Source of the DNA: Cycas panzhihuaensis
Taxonomy: Eukaryota; Cycadophyta
DNA: 64,000 nt
Direction of reading: 5' to 3'
Assembly: GCA_023213395.1 (NCBI GenBank)
Contig: CM041465.1
Coordinates: 61,573,741-61,637,740 of the forward strand
In this document: piece after piece, positions 57,961 through 64,000 of the stretch
Layout of the letters: each line of letters starts with the position of its first letter
Numbering within the stretch: position 1 is the stretch's first letter
Notes under the pieces: model-generated
Seen by the model: only the letters and a program-made list of their open reading frames with translations
Databases searched by the model: none
What the model was told of the DNA's origin: nothing
Program-made: the position numbers and the translations under genes

Positions 57961-59854
57961 AATTTGACTAGAAAAATAACCCACTTGTAGTTTCATCCTT
58001 TTCTAGTTTTGATGATCACTTTTTTTAATTCTATATATGTTATAGTAATAATGCTTCTAGCTCAATAAAGATATTTTTCTAACTTTCTCTAATAAAAAAT
58101 AATTTATCACAAATTTTTTATATTTCTTTGATAGACTTTTTAATATAATAATGAAGATGTATAACCTCTCTAACATTTTCTAATTGATTATGAGCTCCCT
58201 TCACTTGTTGGAGATGATAAACTATAGAATTAGTTATCCTTAGGTTCTATACTTGTTTCTTTAAAATCATTAGCTTAGCATTATTTTTTATCTAAAAAAT
58301 AAATGTTATAGCCTCCCATTGGTATCTTGCCTTTTTAATGCTTTCTACCAAAGCTCCACTAATAGACATATTGATCAATCCTAAGGTGAAGTGGAGGCAA
58401 TGAGTCCATCTAGTTTTAGTACCTTACCTTCCATATATGGTGACAACACATTCATATATACCAAACTAGTCATTTGGTACTTCTAAGTACCATAGTTTTT
58501 GGCATTTACCAACTTGTTTGACAAAAAGTTAAATAGGTTTCTACTTAATATGAGTTTTTCAAAAAATAATAAACATACAAAAGACTAAAAATAAACACAA
58601 AATAAGTGTTAAACAACCTAAGCACATCATACATAATGATATTTTATTATTTTTTATATTTCTAATTCTTCAGTCATTATGTAGAGTACCCTAAAAGCAC
58701 ATAGTACTTAGTCACCATGCAAGGAGCAAGAATAAGAGCATGTGACTACTATAAAAAGATGTAAAATTAAAATTTGATTGGAATTGTGTCTTTTAGGTCT
58801 TGATTTGGGCTAGTTAAAAATCCATAAATGTATTTTCTTATGTCTCTATATGACTAAAGGAGGTTTAAGTTGGGGGTTTCCCACCAAAATTGAAAATTTG
58901 TAAATACAATTTAATATAACTTGGGTTAATATATGCAAAAAATAAAATTTACCTAAAGTTTTACTTTTTTTAATTAAAAAATTTAAAAGGAAAGGAAATT
59001 AAGTTTTAACTCTATATATTTTGTTTTTTTAGTGTTTCAATCTATCAAATTGATTTCTCTCTAGTTAGGATTATCTTAACTTTCACTAGAGGCCATATAT
59101 ATCAACTTTTGATGGAGATTTAATCTTTTTGGCAACTTTTGATATATAAAAATATATTAATATTCATTGACTTTAGATTGTCTTCATACTTTAAACATGT
59201 GTTTTCCTCTTCAAATAACTTTACAAATAGAATTTTTATTTGACTCTTTATGTTTGAAATGACCTTCCCAAGATTGTTCCTTCTTATAAAGGCATACTAG
59301 ACCTTAAAATTCTTCTTCCTCCTTGAAAGACTTGTCCTCGTATTCTCACATAGAGGAACTCATTAAATCTTCACTATTGTATTTAAATCCCTTTATGTCT
59401 ATATATGCCTTTGAAAACTACTAATGAGCCATGCCTATATGTGCTCATAGTTAGATGTATACTCCTATAGAGAAATGCCTTCATTTGAATTAAAGGTTTG
59501 ACCCTATATAACATGGCTTTGAAGTTTATTCTACTTAAGAAATTTAAATGGCTCCTACAAACCCTACTCATAATGATGAAATGGCATTTATCTCTTTGTT
59601 CATAGTAAAATATATTCTCTGGTCTTCACAAATGAATATACCCTTACTTAGAGCCTCCATGAACTCATAACCCACATAAACTTTTGACAGAAAAGGGAAC
59701 ATAATCCCTTTCTCCCTTTTTCTTTTCAAACTTACCTTTTTTAAATAGAAAATAAACACCCCAATAAACATAGATACATAAGTGAAATTCCACTATCTAC
59801 TTGTAGATAATCACCCTACAAACCCTAACATACTTAATTTCTCTATAAATTTAA
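57961..59854. other. A+T-rich DNA without a confirmed gene
   Basis: No intact ORF of note. One minus-strand stretch (about 58130-58520) gives weak hAT-transposase-like phrases (WTHC followed by LHFTLGLI, then IKKA...FIF). This is not enough for a gene call. Short minus ORFs at 59383-59571 and 59568-59771 have no recognised motif. Confidence 0.5.
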
Positions 59855-59936
59855 ATATCTATCTATTTATCTATATGTTTATGTGTATGTGTTATACACA
59901 CACACACATATACATATGTATGTATGTATATATGTA

Positions 59937-59982
<46 letters not shown>

Positions 59983-60092
59983 CACACACATATACATATA
60001 CATATATATATAGAGAGAGAGAGAAAGAGAGAGAGAGAGGTGTATATGTGTGTGTGTGTACACACACACACACACACATACACACACATATA

Positions 60093-60170
<78 letters not shown>
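59855..60170. repeat. Compound microsatellite with inverted symmetry
   Basis: Successive runs: TATC/TATG, (CA)n, (TATG)n, (CT)n, (TA)n, (CA)n, (TA)n, (GA)n, (GT)n, (CA)n, (CT)n, (TA)n, (TATG)n. The CT-TA-CA order is mirrored as TA-GA-GT, so the strand can fold back on itself. ORFs of 67-151 codons called here are translation of the repeat. Confidence 0.95.
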
Positions 60171-60175
<5 letters not shown>

Positions 60176-60717
60176 TGAGAAAACCTATTCTAACTAACCA
60201 AACTAACCACCAAGATCTAACTATTTTGCAACAATAAAAAATATTTAAATTTGTAATAAATATAAATATTTAAAAACTAGAGATTATTTAACATATATAA
60301 GAAAGAATATGTATTACTCAGTACACAAATTTTAATATGATAAAACCCTAGCAGAGTGCTAAAGAAATAGCCACACTAAAAAGGTATCAATCTTTATTAG
60401 TCAAGAATGAAAGATTGTACATGCAGTTTCCATAGAATTTCCATAGTAGTAGTAATCAACAATTGCTTCCTTCGCCATGCGATGCAATAGAATACAATAT
60501 GATATGATTACCCTAAAAATATGATACAAGAAAAGCACATCAATCATAGCCATCAGATCTAGGTCTTTTTGATGAACAACCCAGATTCCCTTTACTATTT
60601 GATATGTTTTGAGCCCTAGATTTTTACTTCGGGGGCTATTGCCCTTGAGCCTCCACTTACAAGGGGTGTTCCATACCCCTTACATCCTCTTTAGCTAAGG
60701 GGGCCTTCCACTCCTCT
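60171..60717 (-). repeat. Diverged LTR fragment of the C1 family
   Basis: Collinear with the C1 LTRs: CCAAGATCTAACTATTTTGC near 60210, AAAACCCTAGCAG near 60342, GGTATCAATCTTTATT near 60384, then the CGGGGGCTATTGCCCTTGAG block near 60632. The end beyond the GC-rich block is missing, because G3 starts at about 60720. No C1 coding sequence is attached, so it is a solo or truncated LTR. Confidence 0.75.
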
Positions 60718-60719
60718 TG

Positions 60720-61093
60720 TGTTATATAACTTATTCGACTAAGTTATATAAACCACTATGGAGCTTTGTGCATGTGCCATCTAATGAGCCAATAGTATGC
60801 ATGGGCGCTACTGTCCAATAGAATATAAGGCCGCTTAGGCCACCAATAGGATTATATGTATAAGACCCTATTTTGTCTATATAAGGGTCATAAATTATAA
60901 ATGATGGTTATCTTGATATAACATTTTTATAAAGATTGTGTTACAGTACTTTCTATCTTTTGGTGATCATTTAGTGCTTTGGTATTCTTGTGAAACTCTT
61001 GGTTAATTTGTTTGCTCTGTTGGACAAGTAAACACTGCTGTGATTATCAAATTCTCTGCTATCTCAAGAGTATTGATGAGAAGAAATGTCCCA
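60720..61093 (+). repeat. 5' LTR of G3 (~374 bp)
   Basis: Starts TGTTATATAAC and ends ATGTCCCA two bases before the primer site. A TATA-like CTATATAAGGG lies at about 60877-60887. The first 33 bases form a hairpin: GTTATATAACTTA, loop TTCGAC, then TAAGTTATATAAAC. With no second copy in the window, the left limit rests on the TG and the end of the C1-like sequence. Confidence 0.65.
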
Positions 61094-61095
61094 AG

Positions 61096-61106
61096 TGGTA
61101 TCAGAG
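61096..61106 (+). promoter_or_regulatory. Primer binding site of G3
   Basis: TGGTATCAGAG, complementary to the end of initiator methionine tRNA, two bases after the LTR. Confidence 0.88.
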
Positions 61107-61842
61107 TTGTATCACGATCGTGGAAGGCTGCCCAAAAGACTAGGATTTTTTCCCTTATCAGATCGAGTACTCTCTCTACCTTAGTAGAGATCAAGGAAAG
61201 ATCTTCGCTTAGTACTCTCTCCACAGAGATTAAGGAATGGTATCAGGACAGTCTAAGAGTTAGGAGAAAGGGGAAATTCTTTTCCTAGGTAACTCTAGTA
61301 CTTTATCACTTATCTTTCATCTGGTTTTAATTTCATTCCTATATTTCAATTCTGGCATTGAAGTATATCTAAAGGGTAGATAACACCATTAGGTAGCTAC
61401 TTTTTTTTTCTCCCTCCCACCTCATTTCCTAAGTAGACAACATTGCTGGGCGGCTACCTAAGTAGTTAGGTAGATACCCTGTACCGGGGGTCTTTAGATA
61501 TCGTAGGGATCTGTTGTTCTGGCTAAGTGTATAGTGGCCCTCCTATCCTTTGTGTGAAGGATTGGAGTGTCACTCATGAGCCAAGACCTAGATATAACCT
61601 AGGTATGGAAGTGTGCCTCCACGTACCTTTGGGTATATAGGAGGACCCCACCTTCAGGTCCCAATCCTTTTCCAGCATAGGCAACTATCGATCGCTAAAG
61701 TCTTGTAGTGCAGTGGTTAGCGGTTAACGCCACAAAGCTACCTACCCTAAACTTCTACAGTTTATTGGTAGGCCTATAAGACCAAGCACACCTTATCTAG
61801 TGGTTAGTAGGATACTTTGGTTAAGACTATAAGCCAGCTTAC

Positions 61843-61886
<44 letters not shown>

Positions 61887-62333
61887 AAAAAAGAGAGAAA
61901 AAAAAAACATAGAAAAAAAAAAGGGGGGCGGAAGAAAAGAAAAAAAACTCCACTTAATTCAGTGAGAAAATTTACCCTTATAGGTATATATCTCATTTTG
62001 ATTAGCACATCATATTGGTCAATTTGTACTAGGTTGGTATATACTATAAATTTTTACAATTTTTAGTACCTAGTCACTAGTGGGTCCCACCCCCCCGACA
62101 CTTCATATGCCCTATTTGAACAAGCTTTTTGCACTGTTGAAAGAACTTGATATCTTATTTATGTAACTTTCTTTGGGGTTAACAGGCTATAGACACCCCA
62201 CAATCTCCCTATTCACCCCTCTCTCTTTCCCTTAACAACTCCCTTTTTCTTACATCCCATTCTTTCTTGATCTTTCCTACTTCATTCATTCCTCTTCATT
62301 CTACTTATTCCCACCTCTTTATGCCCTTTCTCC
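61107..62333 (+). other. Leader of G3 with A-rich and tRNA-like insertion
   Basis: Longer (1.2 kb) than usual. 61370-61700 contains repeats of GGTAG and TACCTA. A SINE-like segment ends in a poly(A) tract at 61850-61920. A C-run (CCCACCCCCCCGAC) lies near 62088. No ORF of note before 62334. Confidence 0.5.
61705..61930 (+). repeat. Candidate SINE-like segment with A-rich tail
   Basis: Two tRNA box-A-like stretches (GTAGTGCAGTGGTTAGCGG at about 61709 and TATCTAGTGGTTAG...GGATAC at about 61795) precede a long poly(A)/A-rich tail (61848-61920). A proper B box (GGTTCGANNCC) and a target duplication were not found, so this is only a candidate. Confidence 0.35.
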
Positions 62334-64000
62334 ATGGCTCCTCAAAGCAATAGTAAAAAAATATCGATACTTGAGACTGAAGTCAATAAAATTCATGATA
62401 GAATAGAGGATCTCAGCCACATACGCGAGGAGGTTAAAAATGAAGCAGCTACCATGCACGCAGAATTTAGCTCAAAATTACAAAACCTAACATCTCGTGA
62501 TGATGTCCAAGATGTAATTAAGAGGTTGAATAACTTCTCTCCTCCACCCCCAGTTGGCCCCACATAATAACAAATCGTGCCTCTGCCTCCATGTCAGCAA
62601 TAACCATTCCATCATAAGATCAACATACCCACATTTGATCCAGATCTTAACAGGGATAGTGCATGAAGTTGGATTAGCAAACTAGAGTCTTATTTTACAC
62701 TCAACCTAATGTTAGTAAATGAGAAACTTACATTTGCTTCCATTCACTTAGATGGGAAGGCACATCATTGGTTTCAATGGTGGAAATGAGAGTACCCCTC
62801 CAACCGCCTCTCATGCATTTCTACCTATTTTTTTGAGCAGTTTGAAGACATTTGGAGTCAATCTTTTTTGACATAGCTAACACGTTTGAAGCAAGTATCC
62901 TCTGTCAAAGTTTATACTAACGAGTTCCAATCTTTACGTAATTAGGTCAATTAATAACTTGATAAACAGATAGAGATAGATACGTATGTGTACGGGCTTA
63001 AAAAACATATCTAAATGAGCTTGAAGACAGTCTCCCTATCCACTCTAAAGGATGCAATTAATATGGCTAAAGCAGTAGAAGCAAAATTTGCTGTAGAAAG
63101 ACCTCCTCCGTTTAGATGAGACTCCATGTAGTTTTCATGATCCTGACAAGTTGATACGACCTGGTCCCATAAATCATGATCATGCCCATGACTAGAGGAC
63201 ACCCCAGCTACATCTTTTGAGCAACACAGTGAGGAATCATCTTCAAAGTCCATACACATCACTCTTATAGAGGCATAATGTCGTCAAGAAGACGGTTTAT
63301 GTATGTAATATTCTGAAAAATGAATCACTGGTCACAATAGAATCTGCAAAGCTAGGAATATGGTCTTCACAATTGACCCAGACTTACCCTCAGATGATGA
63401 CCCTGAGACTGCACATGAATATAATGATGAATCCCAAGACCACCCTACTAATGAATTACCCCCAAACCCTGAGCCTAACGTTTCCTTATCAATAATTACC
63501 TCCATTGCATGTCCTAAACCACTTCGAGTCAAAGGAATACTTAGGAAAACCCCAATTACCATTTTGATTGACGATGGTGCATCGCTAAATTTCATCAACA
63601 TCTCCATTGCCTGCTAACTAAATCTTTACATAGAACCTAAAACTAGCTTCCCTTACTCCTTACTTGCTCATCACACACTCTATTATATAGGAATAATAAA
63701 AAACCTCATGGTCCACATTGGCTCATATACCCTTGTCTCTGATTTTTATACCCTGTCCATAGGTGGGTTAGATGCAATTCTTGGTATACAATGGCTCATG
63801 ACTCTAGGAACTTATAGCATTAATAACTCACCCATGACCCCCTTCATTATGTTCAAAGATCACATAGGCCGCTCTCATAAACTTTATGGGATGCAATCCC
63901 CCCCAAACAAAGTAATCTCACCCTCACGAATGTTCCACCAACTCAACGGTAACATAGGATACATCGTTCAACTTAACCATATCTAGGTCCCCTTGGGTAT
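62334..64000 (+). pseudogene. Gag-protease of G3, decayed, open to window end
   Basis: One frame from MAPQSNSKK at 62334. The start region is a coiled coil (62334-62540). The capsid region at about 62620-63110 has FDPDLNRDSA, LDGKAHHWFQWW, FEQFEDIWSQSF and VYTNEFQSLRN. The zinc-knuckle region at about 63275-63350 reads GLCM..YSEK then GHNRICKA, with one Cys changed to Tyr. The protease at 63360-63986 has ITILIDDGASLNFI (DDG where DSG is usual) and DAILGIQWL. Open pieces at 62334, 63360 and 63708 are in the same frame, so stop codons rather than frameshifts break it. Reverse transcriptase would follow outside the window. Confidence 0.85.

Larger units (their letters stand above)
60720..64000 (+). 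mobile_element. Chromovirus-like gypsy element G3, 5' part
   Basis: Plus-strand element: LTR (60720-61093), initiator-Met primer site (61096-61106), a leader with an extra A-rich insertion, then gag and protease in one frame to the window end. The primer type and the gag zinc-knuckle style (GLC...GH..ICKA) fit chromovirus-type gypsy elements (inference). The remainder is outside the window, so no target duplication can be checked. It appears to have inserted into the C1-family LTR. Confidence 0.8.

Noticed and set aside
59782-60237. 151-codon ORF and overlapping ORFs on both strands
   Set aside because: Pure translation of dinucleotide repeats (alternating His-Thr, Ser-Leu, Ile-Tyr); no gene.
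61793-61830. True tRNA gene (Glu/Asp-like 5' half)
   Set aside because: Only a D-arm-like half is present; no anticodon stem, T arm or acceptor pairing.
61848-61920. Poly(A) tract as the tail of a processed cellular gene
   Set aside because: No coding sequence precedes it; it lies in the G3 leader after tRNA-like DNA.
1-64000. CRISPR arrays, bacterial operons, riboswitches, rRNA genes
   Set aside because: None seen; the repeats present are LTRs, microsatellites and degenerate tandem arrays, and the context is a plant nuclear genome.

Overview
This window looks like intergenic DNA of a seed plant with a large, repeat-rich nuclear genome. It is A+T-rich and I see no intact cellular gene. Almost all of it is old, nested, stop-riddled LTR retrotransposons of the Ty3/gypsy and Ty1/copia types. 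Initiator-Met primer binding sites, plant-type LTR ends and a plant mobile domain point to a plant. The species cannot be named; a gymnosperm-like genome is only a guess.

Layout: (1) 1-5183, minus strand, the 5' half of a gypsy element (G0: gag plus a 3.3 kb LTR), then a more diverged LTR-like block to 7486. (2) 8249-26977, plus strand, a same-family gypsy element (G1) with 3.1-3.3 kb LTRs inserted in an old copia LTR. G1 holds a decayed gag-protease, an antisense plant-mobile-domain ORF and a sense RNase H, but no visible reverse transcriptase or integrase. A complete-length copia element (C1, minus strand, 14969-20243) sits inside it. (3) 27999-53983, plus strand, a Tat/Athila-like gypsy element (G2) flanked by a perfect GATAA duplication and inserted in copia element D. 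G2's reverse transcriptase gene is split by an 11.7 kb composite insert: copia A (minus), which contains copia B (minus, perfect GACTT duplication), then a partial second copy of A, then a ~350 bp TRIM. (4) 53984-57650, the rest of copia D. (5) 57651-60717, D LTR start, unassigned DNA, a striking compound microsatellite and a C1-family LTR fragment. (6) 60720-64000, plus strand, the 5' end of a chromovirus-like gypsy element (G3), cut by the window edge.

The most interesting observation is in the long leader of copia B. Next to each other, and antisense to the element, lie two fragments of ordinary plant genes: the active-site segment of a papain-like cysteine protease (about 41330-41475) and about 125 codons of the IQ-motif/coiled-coil neck of a class XI myosin (41476-41879), without visible introns. 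Copia B therefore appears to have acquired pieces of two unrelated host genes.

Second is the antisense plant-mobile-domain ORF in G1 (20656-21816): 387 codons in one frame with no frameshift and 13 internal stops by hand translation, 12 of them TAG. That pattern fits C-to-T decay at CAG (CHG methylation) sites. Other notable structures are the repeat-rich 3' region of G2, the mismatched ends of the composite insert flanked by TTTCA, and an LTR shared by two tandem copies of copia A. LTR and target-duplication coordinates were read by eye from repeat alignment; gene calls rest on motif recognition, not on database searches.
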